Source: Schistocephalus solidus (taxonomy: Eukaryota; Platyhelminthes; Cestoda; Diphyllobothriidea; Diphyllobothriidae). From it: DNA of 64,000 nucleotides. Position numbers and translations under genes: made by a program. Every line of letters begins with the position of its first letter. Positions within the stretch are counted from its first letter, which is position 1. The notes under the pieces are model-generated. The model saw only the letters and a list, made by a program, of their open reading frames with translations. It ran no database searches and was not told the DNA's origin. Shown here piece after piece: positions 21,650 through 36,200 of this stretch. The stretch lies in assembly GCA_017591395.1 (NCBI GenBank), contig WEDG01003321.1:62001-126000 (forward strand), given 5' to 3'.

Positions 21650-24600
21650 TCCTTTAAATGCTGCAAAACCTGGGCGATCCAGTACCCTTATCTGACTCTA
21701 TCTCTGAGGATGTGTTAGAGGAAGATTCCAAAAACATCAGGCTAAGAAAGCTCTTTTTCCAGTTGTTGCATCTTTTTCGTCGAGAATAGACAACTAGTTG
21801 CCTTTTAACCTGTAAGGAAATGAAAATGGATTCAGGGCTGGGTTTTTTTGTTGAAGGAAATATCCACATCAAAAAGCAAAGTAAAAATTAGGGAATCAAT
21901 GGAAGTTATAAATAAGGCTTTATTTTAAAATAAAAAAACTGGAAAAATCTGGCACAAAGGGCGTAAAGCAGAGTGCGGCAGCATAGAGGGGTCATTCATA
22001 AATGTACAACGAGTTTTGCAAGATTTACTTTTGCCTTAAATTGGACCCGTATCTTTGACCGAGGATTGTTCATGTAACGCAGTGCCAATGCACCTATCAT
22101 GTGATATACCCACTCCGAAGACATTCTTAAAAACCCATGGACGCCTATTATCAGATGAACGGTAAAACTGAAGTCAACGCTACTGCTTTGGTTACTGCCC
22201 AGGTTTAAGATATTCAAAACCCAGGCTAAAACACCAGAGGGCTAAGCCCCACTGTATTCGATCGTCCTGTGCTGGAGCTAAGGTTTCAAGCCCCATCGGC
22301 CACGGTTGCTTACACTGAAGATTGAGTGGGGACTGCGATCTATCCACTCTGATCGCTGGTTGGAAGTGGGCTTTCTGTTTTAATCTGGACCTCCTATCGC
22401 TGCTTCTCTTATAATTGTCTAGAAAAAGGCCTTGAAAAACATTTGTGAGGGCTTTAAAAAATAAGTCATGTTAAGCCTTTCATTTCGAAAACAAGTGCAT
22501 AGTTTAGCAGGAATTAGTCGTTTAACCAATTAACTATAGCGATTTCATGTTTATTTATACTGCTTTTGGTCTACGTATGTGGCAACTAAGTGGTCCTCCT
22601 AAAGTATTGTGCGTTTTTGTGACCAGTTAAGCCTTCCATCAGCCTGAATTTGTGCGCTTTCTTGTTGAATGTCACCTACCTGAGCTACAGGCAACAAAAA
22701 AGAATGAAAATCGGTTCAGTCTCGTTTTAAATGTCAAGATTATTACAAATATTTGAAACGCTTCTTGTCTAATATTGCTTTGAAAGAGTACATAATCAAA
22801 ATATGAGGTAGGTTAAACAGAAGTTCTCTCTCAAATAAACACTGATTTTGTAGTTACGAGGGCTTGAAGGAAAGTATGTCCCCAGATACGCAGTTCAAAA
22901 ATTGATTTATAGACATGCTCTCAAAGCAAACTGGAATTCTGCAGGTTGAAACTGCACCTGCTACTCAAGTACTTACCCACTTTAAAATTTCCTCTAAGTA
23001 GCCACCGATACTGTCTGAGTTTCCTGATAAATAAATAAGAATTAGCGTCTTCCCTACTCTGGGAACTACGTTATCGTGAACTGGTAGCCGAAATGCCATC
23101 AGGAGATGGAATAAGTTGTAATGTAAAACCACGTTACCTAAATATGACACATCTATCAAAGTTCTGTAACAAGTCACTCATGAACTTCTATGAAATACCC
23201 CTTCTTATTGGCAGGATAGTTGTCCCTCAATGCGCAACGTACCCTCGTAATTTACACGTAAAAAAGATGCTGCCATGGCATACGTACTTTTCCGGTATCT
23301 GCCTGTCAGATTCTCGATCTTTCCATATCAGGACGGCCGAAGCCGAAAAGTTTTTTCGCAGTTTCAGGAAGAGGCTACTGTCAATCGCTGTGTGCACTAA
23401 GTGGAGTGTCTATGCAGTGTCGAGTGGGTTTCGCAATGATCGACTAGCCCAGTTTTATGTTTTATCCTGGTTAACGGCTTAAAGTAGGGCCTGAAAGAAG
23501 TCCATTTCTCCCAGAGAGAGGCGATGATCAGGTCGCCTTAATTTTATGCCGAAATAGAAAATAAATAAAAAGAAAGTGATGATGAGAAGGCCTAAAATTT
23601 ACTAATGCAGAAGGTCTTATCAATGTTATGTTAATTGAAATTCACAAATCGACTTCTGAATAAGAACAACTGTTGATTTGTCAAAATTTTATTTACGTTA
23701 GGTTGCTTGCCTAGTTAATTAATAAATTACTTCGAATTATATATACTTGCGAGTGATTCTATGTGTACACATATTGAAATATTATGCATGTTTGTGCAGT
23801 TTATAATCTCTTGTACGTAGTAAATAATAATCACGCGCCCACAAGAACATAGCCCAAGGTTACTCGACATCGTCAGGAGCGAATTTCTGTCAGGAGTGAT
23901 TTTCTTTCTGCGGACGAATGCAGTATATTAAGAACTCCTGAAGCCGGAGGATGTTTCAGCACGCTGTCAGTTAGGCAATCATTTCAAGGGCCTAAGACTG
24001 TGAATGCTTTATGGAACTATGGAATTTTATGTGCCAAATTGTTCTTATGTCTGTCAACGGCCGCAAGATGCCACTTGTTCGGCAGATCTTTCTCTTCAAA
24101 CTATTTGAATTTAATTAAAATCTCACAGTGAAATCAAGCTGGGCGTTTGCATGATATAATTTTTCATTGCATCATTGGATTCAAAGTTGTTTTATTAACC
24201 AAGGGCACTCGAAAGATATTGGAAGACCCTTTCCTAACCGGAGAGAAAGTAAACGACTTTGACGTGAATTTCTCTCTCGGTTGTGCCTTTTGTATGTACT
24301 TCTCAGTTGTTAAAGTGGACAAAAGCATGAGTTATTACCTAATTCAGTTGAAATTATAATTCGTCAATTTTCTCAAAAAGAAACTTTAGATGATCTCACT
24401 CAACCTTAACTGTTGTACAGGTGACAACCCTCATCTTATTTTTAAGAGGTTCCTATCATCACATCGCAACTATAGATCCCAAAATACAGTCTCTTAATTT
24501 AACAGTTTTTATTTGCTCAAAGGGTTCGAGAGAGTTAATACTTCGGCATCTTCGCTCGTGTTCAACATGGCTTTCATCGTTTCAAGGTTTATTTATTCTG

Positions 24601-27600
24601 TCATCATTGTATCTTCCTGATCCTACACCGTCATGCGAAAAGTGGGCAACCCTTTTGCAAAGGTAGTTTTTTTTAACAAACCTATATTATTTCAGTGAAG
24701 CCCCAATGTCCTACCAAAAGCAACAGTTTAAGCACGCTCAGCCTGAAAATATATCGTGTTAGGCTCGTATTCTGGCACCGAACTGAATATTATTGTGAAC
24801 CAAATTTACTTTATCCCGAAAAACAACGTAATGTTTATAAAAACTGATATTTTATATATCATGTTCTCCTTATTAATAACAATTTTATGCCCAGATTTTT
24901 TTACAAATTCTGGTTGATAATTATGAAGTGGAATGTGCTTTCGCAGTAAGCATTCATCTTTCTTTTGCAAGGTGTTTTGTGCAGACATTTTTGAGCCTAT
25001 CAGAGAATGCAAACTTCAAACAACATTTTATAACTCTTGTGGCAGACAAGCTTGGTAAAATTAAACGCATCGTGCCGTTTTGACTCTAACCAGTGGAGCC
25101 CTCTCTTTGTCTGCACGGACATACGTGCCGACTTAATACTTTTTCTCATTATCATTGGTGTTGGCAAACGTTATCTGCATTCTTTTCACCCCCTCCCCCG
25201 ATTTTTCTCCTAATGCATGAAGAGGAAACATCAAACCTATTAGCGATTACCAAATTTATAATTCAACTTAATTAAGTGTAGGAGTGCTCTTAGGCGTTAG
25301 GGTGGTAAGTCTTTCACATTTTTGTGGGGGTGCAAATATCTGTCGGCTGGACTTGAGCAGACAGTTTAAATAGGTGATTAAAACGACACTTCTTAAGGAG
25401 AATATCCCTAATAAACAACCTTCTACATTCTGCCGAGCCAAGCTTTTTGATTATAAACCGTTAAATTATCACTAATTGGTTGACCACAATATACTTCAAT
25501 CATAAATTTATTGTTTATTTCATCTGAAAAAAGAGTAAGCCTCTTTCACAGTTATCTTGTCCACGGGGGCGTTTTTATCCTTTTTTCTTTGGCGGTTTAG
25601 CTGCCAAGGGTTTGTAAGTACATGTGTTACTCTATTATAATGTATTACGTAAGCGCTCAGATGGATGGGTTCGTTTTGCAAACGTGCAGACTATCATTTC
25701 CTCATAGAAGGATAGCTTATGAGAAAACAAAGCATTATTGACTATCATTATTGACTAATTTGTCAAACATTATCAGATAGAATCCAGAAGGTCCTTAAGT
25801 GTTAAGAGGTTTGTTATAATTTTTCCAGTAACAGTTACGATTCCTAGCTATTCCTGCACAGCACACTACCAGTTAAATCATGATCACACCATCACGAATG
25901 TTCATTACTGAAGTGAAAGATTATTCTGCTTTAAATACAAGCTACAGACGCCTCCAACTCACTCAAATAACAACTTGAACTATAAGTTTCGAAAAGGTAT
26001 GGAAAATATATTACTATTATTATTTAGCATTATTCCGGCTATGTTTGTCACCGGGCACAGTTCAATGCAGTCAGGGAAGTTGACGATTTATCAGATCATT
26101 TTTAAGTTCTTTTGAGATTAAATGAGAGAATAACCGTCGTGGAGAAACGTCCTAGGGATTAAGGCCAAATATTAATAAGTTTTAAAACTACTGCTAGAAT
26201 CTGTTTATGTAAACTTAAAAATTAATAATTTTATTCAGTTTCAGTTCATTTTTGGTCCTTTCCTAGATGTTTGTGATATATGTTGATAAAGCTCGTTGAT
26301 AAAGCTCAATCTGGGATTCTAAATTTAATTCTGGCCAACCTATGCGAGCCTAACATTAGCCCGTTAATGCCGATGTGCAGGTGGTATCATTTAGTCTGTT
26401 TGCCATTCCTGTTAGTTTTTGAATATTCAAGGAGTCCATCTTGAGTTGAGCTAATGAGAAGCTTCAAATTCGACTAATATCCTACCAATAAACGTCAAAA
26501 TACCACAAGCTGTTCATAATATAAACTTCTAAACCACTAGGGCAAAACATGTCTCAATCACACTCATGGTTTGAATCTATTAAGAATGAGGCCAATGCAC
26601 TTATGGTATTGCTGGCTCACCAAATAATGAAGGCAAGGTTTATGGCAGTCAGACCTTTCCTACTCACCAGTGGCAAAGAAAAAAATGCAACTTATTCCTT
26701 ACTTTTTTACAGCTCCATTTATTAATGAGGTCTTTAACTGGGAAAACGTAAAACTGTTGGTCCAGTATTTAAACATATTCTTCATCAGTTACTTTACAGC
26801 CACAATAATGAGGCCAGTATTCGCAAAATAACCAGCCATGTCCTTGTTATTTTCACTATCAGACTTATTTGGAAAGTTTCCTGACTATCACCTTTAACGA
26901 TTTCAGTAGACGCAGTAGATTTCCTATCTTATGAAATGTCAACCGAAATTCTGAAATGTTTTTTCGATTCACATAAATTACTTAAGAAGGGTTTTCACAA
27001 TGATTATCACGCAGTCTAATGCCAAGCTATTTTTCCCTCAGTGTGATGCTGGCTATTGAAAAAGCTTCTTTCGGACCGCCTGCAGAAAAGATAATTGGCA
27101 AAATTTGGCTACATATGAAGTATGCATGTTTCTCATTGAATTTACTACTCTTAATAATTTAAAGATATTTTACAGAAAAAACACATAAAGGGATTCTTTA
27201 TTTTACAAATTTGATAGAAAAAGTACGTTCTCTTTTAATTTTACACCACAAGAAAGGCTTTCCTTCAGTTTTTAAAAAGGATTCTAAATTGCTGAGTAAT
27301 TTTGAACGCTACTTGCCGTTTAAAATTGAATTCAAGGTTTCCAAACTACATTAGGTGCCCTATCTCATGAAATCTCATGGATCTCATTAGAAAAGGCCCG
27401 TTGTGCGAAATCAGCTCACACTGCGTCCCCAAAGTTTTAGAGGAGCAAAGAAGTGCCCTTTCTTAAAATAAAGGCATATTGCGGTTTAAAATTAATATAA
27501 CGTTGTTTAGAAATAATACACGTTTTCAAAATAAGACAAATTCCAAAAACGTAAAAAATTGAGTTAGATGAATAACCTGAAGTTTTAAGTGTACAGAATG

Positions 27601-30600
27601 CCTTTCGACGTAAACAAACGAGTAAATAAAATACCACAAGTAGAATTACTTTTGAAAATAGTCCTTTAGTATATATTTTACAGAATTTGTCTTCCGGATT
27701 AAAAGGCAATTGAAAGTATGGCCATTACCAAATAGCGTACATTTTGCTAAAGTATTTCAACATAGTATCGCGAGAAATGGCAGTTTATTCTTCCGTTTAT
27801 ACATTGGTGAAGCTTCGTTTGACTAAGGCAAACAGATTTTCGCTTGATTGCGGCGGCAGAGACGTCACAGGAATAAAATATTTCATAAGCTGACAGGCTG
27901 TCAGGTCGGTCCCTGACTAAATAAATTTAAATAGAATCGTCAAGTGAAATCGAAAACGTAGCATTTTATGCATATTAAGAGGACTTTCCTATTCTTAAGT
28001 TTCTTTTAACGTGTTTCAGGTGTTTGATTACGAGGAATTTCAGATCATCCTTGAAATGGTGGTGAATACTTTACGTTTCATTTGAATTTCTATATTTTGC
28101 CCATTAAATGTTGATTCTGTTGTATGTGCTTATCAGAACCTTAACCATAACATATTCCTTAAAAGGCATTTACCGAAATAGTGACTTCTGAGTCATTCAT
28201 TCTAATGGAGATGGCCGTTTAGGTCATATATTTAGACTCACCCGAACACGAAAACTCTTAGCGGAGAAAAATATACGCCCACAATATAATTCGGCAGTTA
28301 ATATGCCTAAGATCAATTTAAAAACTCTTTTAATACGTTACATCTTTAACAAACACCTAAATTAGTTAGCTCATTGTCAAATGTCTATACACTTAGCCCT
28401 GTTTGAAGATCAAGTCCAGGAAAAAATGCAGACGTTCAACCAGTTTTGCGACGTCACTGAAAATAAGGGAAAACATTTGTCTACTGAAAACGAAAGATCT
28501 CACTAACTAATTTCTATCGGTGCTTTTTTGCTGTATTTCCTAACTTTTCAGTCCCATCCTAAGATTGTTGACACATAAGTGAGTTTCCGAATATATACTA
28601 AAATTTTCCGATGAAATGCCATTCTTCTGAACTGTCCGTTTTTAGTTTCGTTTTTCATTTTTAATCAACTGCAAATAGACATTGTCAGGACATCTTTCGC
28701 GTACACCATGACGGATAACATAAACATTATGGCGCGGCTCCTCATTGTTAGGCGTGGTTAAGCTTCTCATTTTGGGTGTGCTAAAATAAATTACAGTCAC
28801 ACAATTTGATTATTTAATTGTGTGGTATAAAGATTCAAAATTTGCAAAATGGAACTTTTTGAACTGAATCTGTTCGTGATTTCCTGGAAACAATGTTATT
28901 TCTCAGACCTGCATTTACCTGATTTTCATGAACGCAAAACCAAATTTTCCGTTCTCTCAAAGAGATATTTATACATATTCCGTCTTATATTAATATCCGT
29001 TTATAGCACAACGCATAGAAACAAAACGTTTGATCCGGATCTTTCAATACCTTAGGAAAATTACTGGATGGCAAAAAACGGGCGATATGTCCATGTTTTG
29101 TCCTGTTTTTCCTTCAATAAACAGATCTCAAGAGAACTGCTTATAAATGAACAACTTCCTTTGCTTCAATTCAAAACAAATAATTAAAATAATCCAATAA
29201 AGTTTGTGCCATACTAACACCTCAAATTTTTATCCCCACATTTCATGAGTTAGGCAATCTAATGTACATGCTCTGTTGTCTTCCGTAAAAGGCAAAATCA
29301 CACATTTGTCTGCGTTGCATGGAATTAACCGCATAGTTCCCATTAAATGTGGCAGTGAATGTAGATCATGTTCTATACTTTATAGGAAATGTCAATGAAT
29401 TCGAAAATACAACGTTTTATGAATGAAAATTCCACAGTCTTCAAAATCTCATAATAAAAAACGTTTAAGGAAACCGAAAGATCCCTTTCTGTAAAAAATA
29501 ATCTTTTCAGAAGAAATAATTCACTAGTAACCAAATACAAGAAATAATATTTCTGTGTCTGTTTTCTATAAAATATATTTTAATTCATAAGAACATCAAA
29601 AACCAATGGGCAAATGGCATACTACTTATGTAGCTAGTTTTTACGGAGTATGCTTTCCGCAAATGGTCAGGTAGAAGCTCATTCAAAAACCAGCATCCTG
29701 AAATGACTGAAATACACTGGGATTAGGCATGCTTAATAATCAATACAACAAACCCAAAATTAAGTTATTTGTTTCAGTCGAAAAAACATTTCAGAATTTC
29801 GGTTCACATTTAATGAGATAGGGAGTCTTCTGTATTCATCCATTACTACCTTTACGAATTTCGCAAACGGTCCCATCGTCGCACATGTATACTTTGCAGC
29901 CTAATCAGTTTTCTCATTCGTTTTCGTCATATGTAAGAATTATTTTAGAAATGCATGTACCTATGTTGACTGGGGTCCTAATAAATCTCTTAACATAGAC
30001 GTTTTCTGTGTCGAGACCAAGAGGTGAAGGCATAACAGTGCTTCAAATATCAGTTTGATGCCCTTCTCGAGCTGTTTTGATTTCTATCTCAAGAGAAGCT
30101 GTCTTGCAGGTCAGTTGAATCACAGTAGAACCAGATCTGCTTCTGGCAACTATTCATCCTGTTATACCGAGTGCACTTGCTCCCTTATAACTAGCTTGCA
30201 ATTTTGCATCAGGTCTCACTGCCAGGTCAGACAATCTATCCACTTTCGTCGCCATTTGGGTGGCAGGTTTTTACTGACGATTGGTCCAGAGTAGAGGGAA
30301 AAGGAAAGAAGGCTAACTCGGGGATTGCCTTCATCACGCTAAATCAGTACGCTCCTCTGCATTATAAATATTAAATTTTTCAATCTTTCACGACGCGCTA
30401 AGATTTGTGACCTGGAAGTTTGTTAGCCAATGCGGTAACACTATCCTTTTCACGACTGAGGGTCAGTCTGCAATAGCTAAGTCGAAACGTGACCCATGCA
30501 GAATCTTAAACCAAGTAGGGTTTGAAACCCTCCCCTTAATTTAACCCTGGACCAAACAGAGTGGCGACCAGGTCCTTGTTTGCGTTGTTCAAGCTACCAA

Positions 30601-32850
30601 ATGAATAAGAGTGAGGAAGTTTGCTTTCGTTCGATGTCATCATGCAGTGTCTGAAGGAATCAAGTTGCCTAATAAAGCATATTGGCGCCTATTGGCTTCA
30701 CGTACATCCTCATTTTTATGTTGCCTAGTGATGTAATTTAGTAACCTCAATTGTATTGCATGTGCCACAGCTCAGGAAAAATTTCCCAATGGTTTTGGCG
30801 CTGTTTAAAACCAAAATATTAATCTGGCGCGTTTTAAAAACCGAGCAGCAGGGAAGATAACCCAACTTTAGTCCCTGCAGTGTAGCCAGTAGGGTTTTGA
30901 TCGGGCATATTTTCAAACTCTTGTGTAAAGTACATGCGAAAAAATAGATGGTTTGTGGACGCAGTTATATACAACGGGTTTTGCATCTGCAGAGGAGCAA
31001 TTCTAAGGTATAAATTAAGTTACTGAGGTCGACCATGTAATATAACAATTTCGAAAGCTCTTAAAATGAGAAAAAATAGCAGTTGATGAGAATTCAGTAT
31101 ACTGCCGTTGTAATGCTATGAAACTTGCTTCCTTCTAATCACTCCTTAATCATGCGAAGAAATAATAGATGGAAATATGTTTTCTTAACATAAAATACCG
31201 TAATAATCTTCGATGTTTACTTAATTAAAGCTTATGACCATGTCCGTATTTTACAACCAGTCGTTTCGATTTTCAACTGCAGTGCTTGGAGGGAAAATGT
31301 CTTTCAATTCAAAAATCTTTACCAACTTAAAACAAAGTCGGGAGACGTCTTGCATGTCTGCCTGCCCTTGAAAATTTCGCACTTACGTTTTGACTTTTTT
31401 ACCTAAAGGAAAATTTTATATCACAGTACTCTATAAGTCTAAATGTTAATGTTCATAGTGTACTAAAATTTATATGGACCACGCTACATGCTTCAATAGA
31501 AACAATATTAACTGATCTACGCAAAATCGTGAATCTCTCTTAAGTACCCTCATAATTACAAGCCCTTTAAACCGAGCATCAATCTCCTTTTAGGTATACC
31601 GGGTTCTTTATGCGTAGCTGCAAAATAAACTGGTCTCTGAAATGAAAGTTTTCGCGTCCTTTGATTAACTTAGTAATCATCATCCGTTAAAGAAAGAGCA
31701 CGTCTTATCTAAGATATGATATTACTACGAGTGTGATTATGATAAATGACTTATAAGCTGGCTACTCGAGCATTAACGCTAAAATATGGTTTAACAGCTT
31801 GGAAACTTGGCTGCAAGTTGGTCAGCCCAAATTAAATAGGATTTGTAAAAAGTAAAAAAATTGACTTCTACAGTTTAGGCAAAGGTTTTATGATTTATAC
31901 TAGACACATGACAAAATATACAAAAATAAGTAACTAAATATTACGCAAAATTAAACTAAATTAATTTACACAATATGAAGAGAGTACATACAGTTTTATC
32001 TCAGCACGTCATCGAGAAAATTTTGCAATTTAAGCGGGATTTTCCATGTTGATTATCTTCCTTTTGGTGGCTACTGCAGCTCGATACTGATGTGCTAAAT
32101 GGCCGTTTAGGATTTCGGAAATTCGTATTGGCTAATAAAATAGTACACAATTATGCAACACAAAGTGTGCATGAGAGTTTTGGTACGGTTTAAAACTTAA
32201 CTTGCAAAATCTCTATTTTCTCGCGCCAACAGGTAAAGGCTTGTAAAATATCAGAGTTTCCAAATGGCATTTTTATCTGTTCTGTTGCAGCCACTTTTCA
32301 AGAAGCTACTTAATTTGCCTTCTAAGTGTTTATGTTACTGTTTAGCTTAAATGAACTTTAAAGGAAAGTAAACAGCCTTATTATTGTGCCATTGTTTTGA
32401 CAGTAACATGTTGCTCAAGTATACATCATTAAATCCATTTATTAGCACAGATCGTGCGAAATGCGCAATATTTTTATTTTGACTGAGGAATGAAGAGAAC
32501 GCCTCGGCACTCGAGACTGCATATTCTCTGTTAGATCCAGAGCAAACTACATGCCATGAGTTGAGGGAGCGAAGACAGTAAAAAACAGCTTTCACAGGGG
32601 TGAATGCTTGTGATCGTAAACAGAGTGATTCGAAACGCTGTACTGGAGTAAAGCTTACGAAAGATGCCTTACACTGAACATTGCAGGCTTGTCCACTACT
32701 GCTGTGAAGGTGGGTAGCCTCATTCAAGACGACTGAGTTTAAGTCTAGCAACTCGATTTAACAATGGTGTCCGTCATCACTGAAGGGGAAATAACTGAGG
32801 TAACGAACAACCCTGTCTGGCGTGAAGTTTCGTTTTACATCATGGTGCTT
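21650..32850. other. Long AT-rich region, nothing supported
   Basis: Eleven kilobases hold only short frames. The longest is 129 codons on the plus strand at 23093-23482, in a slightly GC-richer patch, with no recognisable domain. I see no RNA genes, tandem repeats or transposon motifs here. A minus-strand 134-codon frame at 32347-32751 is likewise unrecognised. Confidence 0.45.
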
Positions 32851-32859
32851 AAGTTTCGC

Positions 32860-33250
32860 AGAAGGCTGTCCAAGGTTTCGCGCAATGGAATAACGTACCC
32901 AAGGACTGACAAAGGCCGGTTAGTAGCATGAAGCCAGCAAAGGTTCTCTTCTTCAACATACCCTATCACTAAAGTCACAAAAACGTACGTACTGCACAAG
33001 TGCCTATTTCCGCGTCTTCAATTTTTGATCGGTCTTCGTCAACAACAGACAATTCTTTGACACAATTGTTGGAGAAAATTAAAGGGGTCATTTGCCTGCC
33101 GCAGTATGTCATGGTAGCATTTGATATCACGTTCCTCTTCTGTTACACAGGATCTGGCGACAGAGGATGTCTTCCTGCAGGTCCAGTTCCTTAAAAATTC
33201 CGTGTGTTACTTAAAGTCTGACATTATGCTCAATGAAAAGGTTAACCAAC
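32860..33250 (+). mobile_element. PLE relic, RT palm fragment
   Basis: In one plus frame KTYVLHKCLFPRLQFLI at about 32980-33033 resembles the PLE segment with TY-x-LAKWLFRRL. Shifting frame gives LLEKIKGV, then YVMVAFDITFLF at about 33103-33145, which is RT motif A with its catalytic Asp. Another shift gives TQDLATE, the usual next block. Farther upstream a TDKGR string resembles the N-terminal ADKGR motif of PLE RTs. Three frameshifts and stops make it a dead fragment, and similarity fades after about 33250. Confidence 0.6.
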
Positions 33251-36200
33251 AGGTAGAATGCAGTTTAGTAGAGTCCCTTAGCTATGGCCTCATAGTGGAT
33301 TAGGTCCTTGAATATTTTGTATCACTGATCTCCAAAAATTACAAATTGGGATACGGAGCTCCATATATTAATGATAACTTTGACGTCCTTGTATATTATC
33401 GTTTATTTATATAACCCGAGCGTCATCTTGCTGGTTGCGCATTGTAGGATGAATGAAAAATTTAAATAGAATTCTGACTTTTGTTGATTTTCTCATCTGC
33501 AGCAGAGTTTGAAATAGTTTAAATCTACAACATTCAGCACATTGATAAGGCAACGAACATACAACATTTCAACTGCCAACACCAAATCGACCGCAAACAA
33601 ATTTGCGCAATAATAGTATATTACTGTGTCTTAATGCAAGTACATGGATCGGAAGGAATGGTAAATGAGTCAATTTAATTTAAATAAGAGACCAGGATCA
33701 AGGAACATTGACAAAGGCTTTCCAGTATGTACTTGTGGTAACAAGACGTGAGACCAAACTATCCTGGACCCATATCTTGGCCAACACGCTCATTAATTAA
33801 TCCTTCGGAATCCGTCAGCCACACCATGGATATATTGTTTCCAACAGGATGGAGGTTATCAGCATGCATTTGGTAATGAGACAGAAAGACAGGCTGCCAC
33901 GGTACGAAACTCCTTGAGTCCTTTCTCGAATATTAGAGTAGTTGGAATATAGGGCCATTTAGCATCTTATTCGGTGAAACTCGGTCACACCTTCAAGCTG
34001 GACGATTTGATGTCCACGTGGGTGTTTGGCCACAGTGTACCAATAAAGTCCTTAACTTCCCCTTCTTATTCGATCATCAGTGTTGTTAGCGCAGAGTATA
34101 TCATCAGACGGGAAGCCGCGGACGAAAGCTGCTTTCATTGATAACATCGATGAGCCAAAGAATTTGGTGAACGTTAATAACAAACACTTTTCGTCAAATT
34201 CTAGCAATTAAACAGTGGGATACCGGCGATCAGGTAACCATTGCATTAAGTAAGACCATTGACGATAAATGGGGGAGCTGCTTATCGTGTTACGCATGGA
34301 ATTGCTTGTCCACTCCCCAAAGAACTCGCTGCATAAAACAATCTGCTCTGCTGCTGTCTCTAATGATGGATTTGAGTGCAAATTTAAAACATCAGGTTGA
34401 AATGTTTTTATTTCAGCTATCGCACCTAGATTTACATAAGGAAAGTTAATCATCAAGCAAAGTAAAAAGTAAGTCCGCAATTTTTCACATTCAAAAGTGT
34501 AAGCAAAATATCAGTAGATATTTAAGAAATTTAATGGTTAAACATATATGTTGAGGGATACTTATCTACAAAACCTACCCCAAATTATCTTTTTTCGAAA
34601 ATACGTACATAAAACAATAAATAAATTTGGTATGTCTGCATTTTTCAATGAAGCTATTTGGGTTTAAGTATGTTCTGACCGACCAGACATCATGAAATCC
34701 TATTTATTTTCTAGGTTGCACAAATCGCTTCCTCCTTAAGTAAAGTTTAAGGCTAAAAATATTAACTAAAAGCGGTATTCCTCTTTAAACTTTAGTATGC
34801 AACGAAATTGGCCATCTAGCAAATTCAATTTCAGAAACGGCCGATAGCAGGTTTGCTGTTTGTCATACCCAGACGTCAGCCTTTGAATTGCCAAAGTCGT
34901 ACTGGTCAAAACGTTAACACCTGCAGTCTATGCCGGGAGAGTAGCAAGAGGCGCAATCCCAGAAAACTAGGAAAATTTACAACTGGTTAAATCAAGCAGA
35001 AAAGAAATGCATCGACATGGGGGCAGCAGATATGCCGATATCACATTTAGCGTTATTCTCATTGAATAAGAGTTGCATGTAAAAGATAGCCCATTTCCTG
35101 TGATAAGTATTGACTGCTTCGGACCACTCGCTTTAGAGATATCTCTTTCACCAAAGGCGCTATAAAATCATCGAATGTTGAAAAATGACTACGTCCTTCC
35201 GATTATATGTTGGCGACATCAATGGTTCTGCCAGATATCCAATTCTTGTTCTTGACAATTAACTTCATTCGTAAAGAGCCTACTTTAGGATTCTTTGGAG
35301 ATATTTTGTAGAAATCGACTTGTCTCCATACTGCCGGCACATATTCGTAAATACACAAAGAGAAAATACATTGCAATATGACACCCAAATTAAGGCCTTT
35401 TTTTATTATACCGAAGAAATGCATCGCTTCAGGACTTTGCTCCCATGCGCTCGATGTGCTAACGAGGTTCTACTTCCTTCTACTTATTGCGTCACTCGTC
35501 TTCCAAATATTGCTTCAACAAAATCTTTTGGTCCTAGAAGACTAAGTGCATTACTAATGCAATATTTCATGCTGGAGAGCACTAAATAAATGTAAGCTGT
35601 AACTTCCGTAAATCAGAAATGATTATTCATAGAGCCTTGTCAGACTACAGAGTTCAAAATGCTCAGTTGGAGTTGCTCAATAACATTTACTCACTTTACT
35701 TTAATTTTCAAGTATTGACTCTGATTTTGATCAACTCTTATCTGACGTCATGTTTTTATCTATGGTCATATTGACATATAAAAATATCGGCTGTCCAAAT
35801 GGTGCTCGTTTTCCTCTTTTTAATGAACGAATTCAGCATAACTATTGTTCTTATTTCAGATTTATCATCACACTGATTGCTATTTTTGGCTTATTGGATA
35901 TCAGGTTATCAGCACCTGATCCTTGACTTACGTTCTTTGTGATCGATTAATATAAAGTCTAGGCTTATTTTTATGAACTTTCTCCTGCATACACTACTAG
36001 CTGCATAGCACAACAAAAGAATATGACACATAATTCAATCAATGAATGTCTGTCGTGCATAGGCGCAGTCATCAAAAATCCCATCTGTATAGTTTTGCTA
36101 ATTTCCCCTTTGAGCGCTTTTTCATTCAATAGGAGATGCCATTGTTCGATATAAAAGTTTCGCCTGCAGTACAGAACTGTTATTTTGCTTCGGTTGCTAA

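Noticed and set aside
23093..23482. 129-codon plus-strand frame
   Set aside because: No domain, signal peptide or splice context was recognised. It is isolated in non-coding DNA and may be an old repeat.
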